Of a stretch of 64,000 nucleotides of DNA, positions 21,475 through 31,249 are shown in pieces. Made by a program: the position numbers and the translations under genes. Position 1 is the first letter of the stretch, and each line of letters opens with the position of its first letter. Below the pieces are notes generated by a model. It had not been told where the DNA came from and did no database searches. It was given only the letters and a program-made list of their open reading frames with translations. The stretch is from Odobenus rosmarus divergens (Eukaryota > Chordata > Mammalia > Carnivora > Odobenidae): positions 1,029,194 through 1,093,193 of the forward strand of contig NW_004450483.1 in assembly GCF_000321225.1 (NCBI RefSeq), given 5' to 3'.

Positions 21475-21665
21475 CCCAGGCTCTGAAGTCAGCAGCCCAG
21501 GGCTGAGTTCAAACGACCCAGCCCTGCTTAAGTAACCCACCTCCCCGAGCCTGGATTGTCCTCTTTGGAAAAATGGAGACGAACACAGTGACTCCCCTAG
21601 TGTCAAGAGCACCTGGGATGAGGCAGGTCAAAGTAGGCGGTGCACAAATGGGAGCAGTTATTGCT
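21475..21665 (+). repeat. MIR SINE, plus strand
   Basis: It follows MIR over nearly full length: 'gcccaggctctgaagtcagc', 'gagttcaaacgacccag', 'tgtcctctttggaaaaatgg' and 'gggagcagttattgctc'. Confidence 0.75.
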
Positions 21666-21734
21666 CTAAATAACATAATTGAGTCTCCTTAATGAACTTA
21701 ATAGAACGGACGCATGCCTTAATGAGAGGAGAGG

Positions 21735-22012
21735 TGGTCCAGCCCAGAGGGTAAGAGCTGGAGGCCGGGGTCAGACTGCCAGGGTTGGAAGCCTGGCGCT
21801 ACCACTTACTGCTGGACCCCCAGGCCAGTCACAAAACCCCTCTGGTCTCTCTTTCTTTAATTGCCCAACGGTGATCATGACACTATTTTCCAGTACTGCG
21901 TGCACGGGCAGGGGGCAGGGCGGGGGAGGGGGAGGGATTACATATGCAAATGCATGTAAAACACAACCATGCCTGGAACGCTAAGAAATATTAGCTCCCA
22001 GTATTTTTATCA
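21735..22012 (+). repeat. MIR SINE, plus strand, with G-rich insertion
   Basis: 'gggtaagagctggaggccgg', 'cgctaccacttactgctgga', 'gtctctctttctttaattgc' and 'aaatattagctcccagtatt' follow the MIR consensus. A G-rich segment at 21906-21936 interrupts the 3' part. A POU-type motif, atgcaaatgcat, lies at 21944-21955. Confidence 0.75.
21906..21936 (+). other. G-quadruplex motif inside a MIR
   Basis: Six G tracts of three to five bases are separated by 1-2 bases across 31 bases, which meets the canonical four-tract rule with spare tracts. Confidence 0.85.
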
Positions 22013-22616
22013 TCTCAGTCTGCCCCGGAGGCTCCGTCTCTTCCCTGGATGCTGCCTGGATGGGAAAAGAATGGCGCTCTGAGGGTGCCTTTGGCTCCCC
22101 CTCTTATCCATCCTGTAAACCTGCAAGCATTGGATCATGGCCCTCGCCTAGAACCCTTGCTGACGATCTGGGTAAGAAGCAAAGTGTGGCTGTGACCAAT
22201 TTCCTTGAGTGGCTCCCTCAGTGGCTTTGATGATGACTCCAAGGGTGAGAACAGCCACAACAGAGCAGGCTGAGAGCTGCCTCCACCGGCAGCCTGGAGC
22301 CACCGACCCCTCCAGGAGCTCCCAGAGACCCGTTTTCTTACAAAAGCAGGGTCTGCACAAACTCCTTCCTATAGGACCTTCCCTGGTTGGCTGTGAACTG
22401 TTTCTCCTTGAGAGTTTGCCTCTCTGATGGGTTCCATGTTTTCCTCTCCTGATTTGTTATGTTTTAAAAATTCTGGCATCAATAAACCTCTGGTACGAGG
22501 GCATCAGGGTCGTGCTCCAGTGGCTCCAAGGTGGACCGTGAGCATTGCTTCTCCCAGTCCACGATGGGGGCCTGGCCCTTCCAGGGCCCGGACTGCCCAG
22601 CATCGGGCTAAGCCAG
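22013..22616. other. unassigned sequence, nothing seen
   Basis: No gene or repeat is recognised. Short frames only. Confidence 0.5.
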
Positions 22617-23006
22617 GGGGTCTCCAAGTGTGGTCCTAGGCCCACAGCACCAGCATCGTCTGCGACTTCTCAGACATGCGAATTTCAAGCCCCATTCCAA
22701 GCCTCCTGAATCAGAAATTCAGGGCGGACCCAAGAAACCTAGGTGTTTTTTTTTTTTTAAAGACTTTATTTATTCATTTGACAGAGAGAGAGAGCACAAG
22801 CGGGGGAGCAGGAGGGGCAGACGGAGAGGGAGAAGCAGGCTCCCCACTGCATAGGGAGCCCAACGCCAGGCTCGATCCCAGGACCCCGGGGATCATGACC
22901 TGAGCTGAAGGTAGAAGCTTAACTGACAGCCACCCAGGCGCCCGAAACCTGGGTTCTAACAAGCCTCTGGGTGATTCTACGGCACACTAAAATCTGAGAA
23001 CCCCCC
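22617..23006 (-). mobile_element. MER5A (hAT-Charlie) element, split by a SINE
   Basis: Both ends match MER5A read on the minus strand. The left side has 'ctccaagtgtggtccta', 'catgcgaatttcaagcccca' and 'cctcctgaatcagaaattca'. The right side has 'ggttctaacaagcctctggg' and 'cactaaaatctgagaacc'. It is non-autonomous, with no coding capacity. A Can-SINE at 22747-22943 splits it. Confidence 0.88.
22747..22943 (-). mobile_element. Can-SINE, minus strand, inside MER5A
   Basis: A reversed tail (about 12 T, then aaagactttatttattcatt), the GA-rich segment and the reversed head (cagccacccaggcgccc) are all present. The target duplication is gaaacct(a/g)gg at about 22734-22743 and 22944-22953. Confidence 0.93.
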
Positions 23007-23394
23007 GTGGCTAAGCAAACGGCAGGCATTCAAAAAGTCATTTCTGGAAGATACACCTTCCTCCTGGTTTCTTCTTGTCCTCGGATGTGTCTCAACGCAA
23101 AAAATGGAAAAACTCAGAACAGACACAGTGGAGACCCTTACACAGCTGTAGACCATCAGGACACCCAAGGTGGCTCAGGGACCCTGGTTTCATCTGCTTA
23201 TCACAGCCTGGGGGGGAGGAGACAGCCAGATGCTCAGTACGGACTGGGAACCCCTCTGAAGCAGAACTGTGCAGCAAATATGACAGGTCCTCCTGGCCCT
23301 CAGGAGCTGCCAGGGAGCCCTTCCTGGAGCTGGTACCCCAGCAGCACCTGGAGGATGAGGCCTCGTGCAGAACTCTCAGAGACGCTTGCCGTGC
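23007..23394. other. unassigned sequence, nothing seen
   Basis: A 199-codon plus frame begins here and runs into the L2 below. It has no recognised domain and is not called. Confidence 0.5.
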
Positions 23395-23705
23395 CCAGGC
23401 CTTCGAACCTGCTGTCCCCCTTTGCCTAGAACACTCCCATGCTTTGGCAAACTCCTTTTCATCCTCTGAGACTCAACTCCAGCTCTGCCTTCTCCAGGAA
23501 GCCTTCCTTGACTCCACGCTCCACGCCCTGGGCTACTCTCTTAGCTCCCTTTGCTCTTATCCCTACACTGTAACTGTCGACATAGCTGGCTGGGGTTTTT
23601 TTCTACCAGACTGTGAGCAATCCAAGACCAGGGATCTGTCTTACGCCCCTACTGTAGTCTCCAGTACACAGTAGGCACTGGATAAATGCTGGCTAAATGA
23701 AGGGG
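23395..23705 (+). repeat. L2 LINE 3' end, plus strand
   Basis: This is one of the clearest L2 copies: 'cctttgcctagaacactccc', 'gactcaactccagctctgcc', 'tctccaggaagccttccttg', 'ccagactgtgagcaatccaa', and the terminal 'acacagtaggcactggataa' then 'atgctggctaaatgaa'. It is non-coding. Confidence 0.85.
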
Positions 23706-24567
23706 TAGGCAGAAACAGGATCAGGGAACCCCACGGGCCACCATGGGCAGGAAGTGCCCATGTGTCTTTGCTGTCACGGCCACACTGACCCACCCTGGGG
23801 GGGCCACACATCCCTATGACCACCACCACCACCAGCATCGTGCACCTGCAGCTCCCCGGACCCTACCCTGAGCCAGCCTCACCTGTGACCATGCCACCCA
23901 GCATCCCTCCTGGGTGCCAGGAGGGAAGAATCCCAGCGTGTGGCCCAGGAGGGAGACCCTTCCCCCCGGGACTGTGTGGAGAGGAGTTTCGTACACGCAT
24001 GCAGGGAACAGGTTCCTCTCTTCCAATTTCAACCACTTGGACGAGCAAAAGGGAAACGTTTATTGGAAAATGTAGAAAAAATGTGACAATGGCATCTTAT
24101 AGCTTTTCCTCTTTTCTTTCCCTTGACAGACAAGGGCCTAGAGGCTCGACAAACTAAGAAGAAACAGAGCACACCCCCCAGCTAGCACAGTACTGGGGTC
24201 CAGGCCCGCCCTCTAACCAGGCCCAGGAGAGCCTGGCTTGCCTTCAGCCAGGCTACAGGGGGCTTTTCTCCCCAGGCCCAATGAGGAAACTGAGTCACAA
24301 GTTCCGACTCCACGGGCCCGCCTCTCCTTGTAGGACCCCTGCCCTGCCCCCCACCCCCACCACACTCATGCTTTCCCTCCTCCCTCTCCAGGCCTCAGTC
24401 CCTGCCAGCAGACAGGAGCTCATTCTTCCCAACTGCTTCTGTCCTGGATCAAACCAGGCAGCCCCTATGCCTCAAGTCACCTGGCCATTCTTTCAGCCTC
24501 GGCTTAACGGTAGAAGCTTAAGCTTAAGCCTCCCCTCCAGAAAGCCTGTCCTTAACCCCACAAGAAG
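23706..24567. other. unassigned; possible L2 fragment near 24470-24560
   Basis: No gene is seen. 'cctcccctccagaaagcctg' near 24530 weakly resembles L2. A short (CCA)n run lies at about 23818-23835, and a perfect 14-bp palindrome gcttaagcttaagc lies at 24516-24529. Confidence 0.45.
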
Positions 24568-24775
24568 AGCAAATCATCACCGTTACTGGGCACTCTCTGC
24601 GGGACAGCTGGTGCTGACCCCTCAACCACCTTGCAAAGCAGGGGCCATCACACTCTTGAGTGATCACAAGCGGGGGCACAGAGAGAATAAGGGGTTTGCA
24701 AGTTGCCCGAGGACACAGAGCGAGGTGGAGGGGGAGGCTGGGCTAGGAGGCTGTCAGCCTGCGCACTATCCACTC
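24568..24775 (-). repeat. MIR SINE, minus strand
   Basis: 'ccgttactgggcactctctg', 'cacagagagaataaggggtt' and 'tgcaagttgcccgaggacac' follow the reversed MIR order. Confidence 0.65.
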
Positions 24776-25834
24776 CCAGCTGCCCCCACCCCTGGTCACT
24801 TCTCTCTCACAGTCCCCGTCATATGCTCACAATCCCTGCCTGCGTCCGTCTGCCTGCAGAGAGCGGGTGGACACAAGGCATGACACGCAAGGGCACAAGG
24901 AGTGCTGGCCTGCCACGGCCTATGGGGTCCTCGGTACCAGTGAGGGCTCAAGGGTCCTCTTTTCGAGGGGACATCTGTATCCCAAGCCAAAGGAATGAAC
25001 CCATAATGGTGGAATTCCAGGCTTCAGCCCCAAGTGGGCTGGGGAGGCCAGGAGGTGTCCGCGGGCAGAGAAACTTTCCTCAAACCAACCACAGAGAAGC
25101 TGCTTCCTTTGTGTGTACGGGTGGCCCTGCCTCTGGGAAGCTGGTACCGGCTCCCCATGCCATCCCTCAGAAATGCACTTGTCCCTCGGTCCTGCATTGG
25201 CTTCTTTGGTGCCCACACGGCATGTCATCTGAGGTTGGGGCGCCCACGGTGGAGCCAGGGGTGGCTCCTGGAAGGCAGGGCCTGCCAGCCCCGAGGTGAG
25301 GTAAGGCTCCGGTACCTCCTCTGGCCTGAAGCGGCCCCAGCCAGGCCCAGTGCAGAGCTGGTCCCATGAACGAGGCCTGGGAGGATGCTCGCGGCGTGGG
25401 AAAAGGTTCTTGTGTGTCCGTCTCTGCTTTCCATCGGCCGAGGCAGAGTAGGGATGACTCCACACACTGCAGTCTGTCCTCCTCTGTCACGACGCCCTCC
25501 AGGCATCCAAGCTCAGTGTTTGCCACCAGGGCCCTCCAAACAGGTGAATGTCATCTAGGCTCCAGGGGGAGCAGGCACTAGTCCCAGAGCTGCCAGGACT
25601 CCCTGTGGGGCTTTATACACTCGCTCTGCGCCTGAGGCTTCTCCTTCTTTCCATTGGAGTGCAAGGCTCCTCGGGCACCCTCTGACCTGCCTTCCGAGTC
25701 TTCGCTCACTCTGAAACGGATCGGCGTACTTCCGCAAGAGGGGAGGATGCTCCTCCACTCTGGCCAGCCTGCCCCTCCCACTGGACACCCCGTGGGGCTC
25801 TGCTCGATGTTGCCCATCTCCGGTGGGATTCTGC
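24776..25834. other. unassigned GC-rich sequence, no gene seen
   Basis: Frames of up to 198 codons on both strands overlap each other with no recognised domain. Confidence 0.5.
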
Positions 25835-26030
25835 TTCCTAAATCTTGCTCCATCACAGCTTTCTGCTCTCAGATGTCACCTCCTCAGAGGTGAGTGTCTC
25901 TCTCCCATACCTTACTCTGTTTATTTCCCTGCTAGCCCCTCCTGCTGAAATTGTCTCCTGTGCATTCCCTGGGAGAGTGTCTACTTCCCACTATAGGCAA
26001 ACGGGTTGCATGGAAGCAGGGACAACAGTG
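25835..26030 (+). repeat. L2 LINE 3' fragment, plus strand
   Basis: 'gctctcagatgtcacctcct', 'actctgtttatttccctgct' and 'gcatggaagcagggacaac' follow the L2 3' region. The extreme 3' end is missing. Confidence 0.6.
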
Positions 26031-26416
26031 GCTTAGCCGCTGCCTCGGCCAGGGGGGCATTCGCTGCCCTCCTCCTTACTCAGGGACTGGGTGAAGATGC
26101 CCAAGGTGGGGCCTCTCGCTCCGCCTTGACTCACCCTTAGCTCAGTGTAAGAAGGGCCCCCAGGGCGAGGAACAGGCCTGACCCATCTGGGGGTCCTCCT
26201 AGGTTCTGAAAGAACCCCTGATGAGGCCTCTTGGGCAAGGCTGCATTTTGAAGGAGCCTGGGGCACACACCGCAGGACACAGTGCCCACGGGGCCTGTCC
26301 AAGAGCAAGGCCACTGCCATTTCACTGGCTCTGGACTCACATCGGACCTGTGCTATCTGTGTTTTTGCCTATTTGTTTCCCTCCAAAATGAACCCAACCA
26401 GGGCAAAGTAACAATT
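26031..26416. other. unassigned sequence, nothing seen
   Basis: No gene or repeat is recognised in this GC-rich interval. Confidence 0.5.
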
Positions 26417-26431
26417 GAAAATTCCTCACTT

Positions 26432-26676
26432 GGGGGCGCACCTGCGCAGCTCAGTCGGTTAAACGTCTGCCTTTGGCTCAGGTCATGATCCCAGGGTCCT
26501 GGGATGGAGCCCCACATCAGGCTCCCTGCTCAGCGGGGAGTCTGCTTCTCCCTCGCCCTCTGCCCCTCCCCCTTGCCCATGCTCATGCTCTCGCTCTCTC
26601 TCAAATAAATAAATAAAATCTTAAAAAAGGAAGGAAGGAAGGAAGGAGGGACGGAGGGAGGGAAGGAAGGAAGAAA
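26432..26676 (+). mobile_element. Can-SINE, plus strand, with a (GGAA)n-expanded tail
   Basis: The head is 'gggcgcacctgcgcagctca', and the usual AAATAAATAAATAAAATCTT tail follows. After the poly-A, the tail has grown into a GGAA/GGGA array (26629-26676). The target duplication is gaaaattcctcactt at 26417-26431, and gaaaattcctctctt at 26677-26691 with one mismatch. Confidence 0.95.
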
Positions 26677-26834
26677 GAAAATTCCTCTCTTCGGATGAGC
26701 CTCGCCAGACCTTTGATTCCCTAACAGTGTTCAAACCAGGGACTTCACAGCCCATCCTGGACTTCCCCGAGTCAGCAAGTTCCCCTAGCAAGCTGAGGTT
26801 CATTCACACTGTTTCATGTTAATTTTCATGGTGT

Positions 26835-26862
26835 CGTGTGTGTGTGTGTGTGTGTGTGTGTG
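26835..26862. repeat. (GT)n microsatellite
   Basis: About 13 uninterrupted GT units follow 'ggtgtc'. This is a simple dinucleotide repeat. Confidence 0.95.
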
Positions 26863-27394
26863 GCTTTAAAAAAGACTAAGCAATTCTGCCTATGCTTTTT
26901 AAGAAATCAAATAGCACAGAAGGGCCTCTAAAAAAGGCACAGTCCCCCTCCCTGTGCTCCAGGGGCAACCATGTTTTATGTTTTAAAACTTTTTCTACTT
27001 TTAGCTCCTCTGGCGCCTATCTGATCTGTACAAGGAATCTATTAAAACAGTGTGTTTTGATGCTTTAATCCTATGAGCGCAATGTTTCTGATTTATGAGT
27101 TATTTATATGGAGGATGACTCCGTTCACTTGAGCCTCCCCTGCCATGCACAGGATTGTGTAGTGATGTGTAGTGTAGTGTTGTGTGTAGTGATGACGTGA
27201 CCTTCAGTCCTGGCAGAGGTGCAGACTCTCTGCTGAAGCCTCTCCCTGTACCCCTGGCTCTCCCATCCTCAGGGCCCTCTGCACTGATTCAGGAGGTGGG
27301 GCCTTGCCATCAAGACCCTCTGGGGTTCTCCCTCCTGGGGTCCTCAGTCTTCATCCACCCCCCTCCTTTGCATCATAGGACCCTTAAGTAAATG
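26863..27394. other. unassigned; possible old L1 3' sequence and a GTAGT array
   Basis: 26880-27110 has the look of an ancient L1 3' region ('cagtccccctccctgtgctc', 'gggcaaccatgtttta'), but I cannot confirm it. 27156-27194 is a small irregular repeat of gtgtagt and gatgt units. 27195-27394 is unassigned. Confidence 0.4.
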
Positions 27395-27494
27395 TCTAAG
27401 AAGGATATGTGGAAGGAAAAGGTTCTGAGTCCTTCCTGTATGGCTGAAAATGTCCCTCAGCCCCGACTGACAATCAGGCTGACACTCTGATCAA

Positions 27495-27531
27495 TAGTGG
27501 GGCTCGATCTCATGGCCCTGAGATCACGACC
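27495..27531 (-). mobile_element. Can-SINE fragment, minus strand, middle segment only
   Basis: 'gtggggctcgatctcatggc' followed by 'cctgagatcacgacc' matches only the B-box region of the SINE. The tail and head are both missing, and the flanks match L1M. It is the debris of a deletion or gene-conversion event, or an extreme truncation. Confidence 0.65.
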
Positions 27532-27565
27532 ATGGTATTTCCCTCGTACCTGCCAGTGCAGTCAC

Positions 27566-27617
27566 TGTCTTCCCACACAGGCTCCTGCTGATGTCTTCCC
27601 ACACAGCCTCTTGCTGA
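27566..27617. repeat. 26-bp tandem duplication, 24/26 identical
   Basis: Two adjacent 26-base units begin tgtcttcccacacag, at 27566 and 27592, and end ctga. They differ at two positions only. Confidence 0.9.
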
Positions 27618-27841
27618 TGAAGACAGGTGTATAGTGTAATCCTTCTGCCTGGGTACATGACCTGGGTTTGTGTTTGTTTTTCCATTCTCTCAAAATGTTT
27701 AGGTACGTTTCTTTATCCTTGGTTTTCTGAAATTTCACAAAAATATGTCTAAATGGGAATTTCTTTTAAGAGCGAGGCACACTGAAGATTATTTTCATGT
27801 GAGGATTTCTGTCCTTCAGATATAGACAAATTTCTTGTATT

Positions 27842-28044
27842 TTTTTTATTATTTTAGAGAAAGAGAGAGAGAGGATGCGTGCGCAAATGTGAGAAGGGAA
27901 AGGGGCAGAGGGAGAGTGAATCTCAAGCAGACTCTGTGCCGACTGTGGAGCCCGACTTGAGGCTCCATCTCAGCACCCTGAGATCATGATCTAAACTGAA
28001 ATCAAGAATCAGACACTTAACCAACTGAGCCACGCAGGCGCCCC
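27842..28044 (-). mobile_element. Can-SINE, minus strand
   Basis: A reversed tail (tttttttattattttagaga), a GA-rich segment and a reversed head (gagccacgcaggcgccc) are present. The target duplication is tcttgtatt at 27833-27841 and 28045-28053. It sits in the L1M relic. Confidence 0.93.
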
Positions 28045-28804
28045 TCTTGTATTAATTATCTTATCATTTTTCTCTCATCTGTTTCCTATTTCAGTTTTTG
28101 GAACTTCCATTTAGTTACACGGTCAATCACCGGCATTAGTATTCTAGCTTTCTCCACTTTCCTCTCATATTTCTCTTCGCCTTTGCCTTTTGATTCTTCT
28201 TTCCATGGTATTTCCATGAGTCATCTTTCATCCTTTTAATGAGCTTCTTATTTCTGCCATCATATTTTTAATCTAAAGCTTGTTTTTTCTTTTCTTATTT
28301 TGTAGCATTCTGTTCTTGTTTTATGAATGTAATGCTTCCTCAGATCTATCTGAGGATACCAATGAGAGGGCTATTTTTTCACTCACATTTTCATCTCTTC
28401 TTGAATCTGGTTTCTTCTGGGACTATACTTGCCCCATTGTTCATGTTGACCTTGTTCTTCCATATAGTAGACTTCCTTCAGATGTCAGTAAAACTTTGGA
28501 TGTCCATTCATATTTAAAGATAAGAGATGAAAATCCTCTCTGGAAGTTCTGCATACCTGAGTGGGGCTTGTCTAGTGGAAGCCTTAGCTATTCCACTGGG
28601 AGATCCCTACCTTCCAAAGTGCATGAGGCTTGGCTCTGGCCCAACATCCACATGGTCTGTCCTAGTGACCAAAGAGACTCTAGTTTGTTTCTCTCCAGAA
28701 GAATCCAATTATCATCATCACTACTGGCATGAAAGATAAACACCCTCTCCTAGTCATTCTACAAAGGGGAGTGAAGAGGAAGAGGGGGGTCAACTCCTAT
28801 TTAA

Positions 28805-29228
28805 ACTTTTTTTTAATGGTTATAAAATATGCATAACATTTACCATCTGAGCTACTTTTAAGGATACAGCCCAGTAATAAGTACATTCACATTCTTGTGC
28901 AAACCATCACTGCCATCCATCTTCCTGAACGGAAACACCATTCCCATGAAGCACTAACTCCCCATTCCCCCATCCTCCCAGTCCTTGGCCAACCACCACG
29001 CCACTTTCTGTCTCCACGAATGGCTATTTTAGGTAACTCATATAAGTAGACTCATACAATAGCTCTTTTTGTGACAAACTGGCTTATTTCACTCTGCATA
29101 ATGTCCTCAAGGTCCATCCCTGTTGTGGCAGGTGTCAGAATTTCCTCCCTTTCTAAGACGGAATAATATTGCGTTGTGTGTTTTTAACATATTTTGTTTA
29201 TCCATTCATCTGTCACTCATTTACTCTT
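28805..29228 (-). mobile_element. L1M 3' end, minus strand
   Basis: 'gggcaaccaccac'-type blocks, 'tctccacgaatggctatttt', 'tttcactctgcataatgtcc', 'tcaaggtccatccctgttgt' and 'tgtttatccattcatctgtc' are the reversed 3' UTR and ORF2 end of an L1M element. It ends where a SINE inserted. It is a different L1 from the one just upstream, because the parts are out of order for one element. Confidence 0.75.
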
Positions 29229-29414
29229 TTTTAAAAGACTTATTTATTTATTTTAGAGAGAGAGAAAGCACATGCGAGAGTATGGGGGGAGGGGCAGAGG
29301 GAGAGAATCTTCAAGCCGAGTCCACGCTGAACATGGAGCCTGAGGTTTCGATCTCATGGCCCTGAGATCATAACCAGAGCCAAAATCAGGAGTCAGCCAC
29401 TCAACCTACTGAGC
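29229..29414 (-). mobile_element. Can-SINE, minus strand, 5' end truncated
   Basis: A reversed tail (ttttaaaagacttatttatt) and body are present, but the last dozen bases of the tRNA-like head are missing, so it ends at 'caacctactgag'. The target duplication is 19 bp with two mismatches, at 29210-29228 and 29415-29433. Confidence 0.93.
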
Positions 29415-29433
29415 CTGTCGCTCATTTTCTCTT

Positions 29434-30976
29434 AAAGCAACTTAGAGTAATGTCTGATGAAGAATCCAGCCCTGTCCTCAGCACACAAAGGCAAACATGA
29501 GGCTCAGTTCTTCAGATGCAGCACTCAGACCCTTCCCCTCTCCCCCTCCCTCTCTTTCAATGACGCCCATCAGTGAACTTTCAGACTTCTCCACAGAAGG
29601 TGTGGCCCAAGGCCCCCATCTCATTTTCCCCAGTCTCTAGATCATCGGCGTGGGTGGCCTTGACAGAGGACTAGCTATTTTTAGTGGAAATGCAGAACTG
29701 CCACCATTTTTAGCAGAAAAGGCAAAGGAGCCAAGTAGACTTCTTTCTGCTTCTACTCTTTCCTCTCCAACGTCCCCTTCCTGCCAGATCCCTCTGCAAA
29801 TTTGCCAAGAATAGGATGAAAAATGAAAAACAGACCTAAGTTCTCCTCTCTGTCCTGAATACCTTGCCTCCGCCCAAACTAAAATGAAAGGCTGGGGAGA
29901 CCAGAGACAGGGGGCCGGGTACCACCCGGCTGCTACCTCGCCATGTGACCCTTCTCATCCTGGACACCAGTCCCCTTTCTGATGATATAAGGGGTGGGGC
30001 TCCGTAACTCCAGACATCACAGAATTCTTACTGGGGGAGCGCCAAGTCCTAGCTGGTGCAAGCCACAGGACGGGACCGGGGCCTCCCCCTCCAGGTCTGT
30101 TCCATCAGGGGACTCAGTGAGTCCCATCCTAGAGCCAAGAAAAGCTTTCCTCCCAAGTCCAGGGGCCAGGAGCGCCAAAGCCTTGCTCAGGTGTGCTGTG
30201 TGGTGCTGCCCAGCAGGCTCCATCAAGATGCAGCCTGTATTATTCATGTCCTCTCCCTCTTCCCCCTGGCTTCTGAAGAAAGCTGCTGCCTAGCCCGCTC
30301 CCAGGGCCTGCTCCAAGCCTTGCCCCCACCTAAGCACCTGCCATTAATAAAAGATAAACAAGAAGCGCCGTGCAGGGCTGGCGACATCTGCTGTACCCCC
30401 TGGCGGGTCTCCCCCTTTCTGGGCTTTGGAGCCACATGTGATGGGGGAAGGGGAGCTGGCGGAGACCCAGCTGCATTCTGAGCCTCCATGCTGGGTCCTG
30501 GCCTCAGCTGGATTAAATCAATTCCCTGGCTCCAAACAGGGACCTCCACCCCTGCCCCCCACGCAGCCGACACAGGAGCATCTGAGGACCAGAATCTCCT
30601 GGCTCAGTCCGGGAGGGCGAGCGGCGGTTTTCAACACTGACATGCCACCCCACCATCAACCTCCCATCCAGGTTCTGGGGCTTGGCAGGCCCTGAAACAC
30701 AGGCATCACTTCCCTTACAACACCGTGAACCTCAGGGGGACCCCGCTTGCCCCAGGTGCCTGGTGCCCTTGTGCCCCCTTCTCCTTGGCTGTGTCCTCCT
30801 CCTCCTCCTGATGCTCAGAGAGACCTGGAGGCCAGGGAGTCCTGGGGGGTGGGATGCAGCGGTCTTCCCCACAGCTGCACTGGGACAGTCGTGGCTCTAG
30901 GCCCTTTTGCCTCTGTGGGCCCCTTCCTCCATAAAACACATTCACATTTCTATTTTACAAATGCCTTGGTTTAAAG
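29434..30976. other. unassigned; AT-richer islet at 30335-30400
   Basis: No gene is seen. Around 30335-30400, 'cattaataaaagataaacaa' and 'gacatctgctgt' form a short islet with homeodomain, forkhead and E-box-like cores in GC-rich DNA. No repeat is recognised. Confidence 0.45.
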
Positions 30977-31025
30977 ATGAATAAAATCCAGGGCTGGATC
31001 TTATTCTGGGCTGGATTTTATTCAT
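30977..31025. repeat. 15-bp perfect inverted repeat overlapping a 17-bp direct repeat
   Basis: The arms atgaataaaatccag (30977-30991) and ctggattttattcat (31011-31025) are perfect reverse complements with a 19-base loop. The same stretch also reads as two adjacent copies of gggctggatYttattc (30991-31006, 31008-31023). Confidence 0.9.
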
Positions 31026-31161
31026 TTACTTTCTTTTCTTTTTAAAGAAAGCTAAGACATTTCTTGTGGGCCCCTACCTGCGTCGTGGGCCCTCGGCACC
31101 ATGCCAGCTGGGCCTAAGAGAGGCCAACCCTGTTCCTGCTCGACCCCAGGGCCAGCCTGTG

Positions 31162-31249
31162 CTAGGGTGGCCAACTCATCCCAGTTGGCCCAGAATTATC
31201 CCAGGAATGCCCTCAGTCTCGGGTAAACCACGATGGCTGGTCACCCTAT
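31162..31249. mobile_element. short DNA-transposon relic with terminal inverted repeats
   Basis: The left end is 'ctagggtggccaact' and the right end is 'gctggtcaccctat'. The ends are near-perfect inverted repeats of each other about 88 bases apart. The interior ('tcccagttggcccagaatta', 'tcccaggaatgccctcagtc') recalls a known mammalian non-autonomous element beginning AGGGTGACCAACT. I do not remember its formal name. Confidence 0.6.

Larger units (their letters stand above)
27395..28745 (-). mobile_element. L1M relic, 5' UTR/ORF1 region, minus strand
   Basis: On the plus strand, the blocks 'ttttctgaaatttcacaaaa', 'aggatttctgtccttcag', 'ctgccatcatatttttaatc', 'gcattctgttcttgttttat' and 'gatctatctgaggatacca' match the reversed 5' UTR/ORF1 region of an old L1 (L1M group). 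Can-SINEs interrupt it at 27495-27531 (a fragment) and 27842-28044. The 150-codon plus-strand frame at 28280-28732 is antisense to the element and is not a gene. Confidence 0.6.

Noticed and set aside
24501..24530. 14-bp palindrome gcttaagcttaagc with outer ggcttaa/ttaagcc arms
   Set aside because: Short and AT/GC-balanced; palindromes of this size arise by chance in 64 kb and nothing nearby suggests a function.
25880..25895. GTGAGT splice-donor-like site
   Set aside because: It lies within an L2 fragment and has no matching acceptor.
28280..28732. 150-codon frame with a hydrophobic start resembling a secreted protein
   Set aside because: It lies antisense within an L1M 5' UTR/ORF1 relic; the hydrophobic start comes from T-rich DNA.
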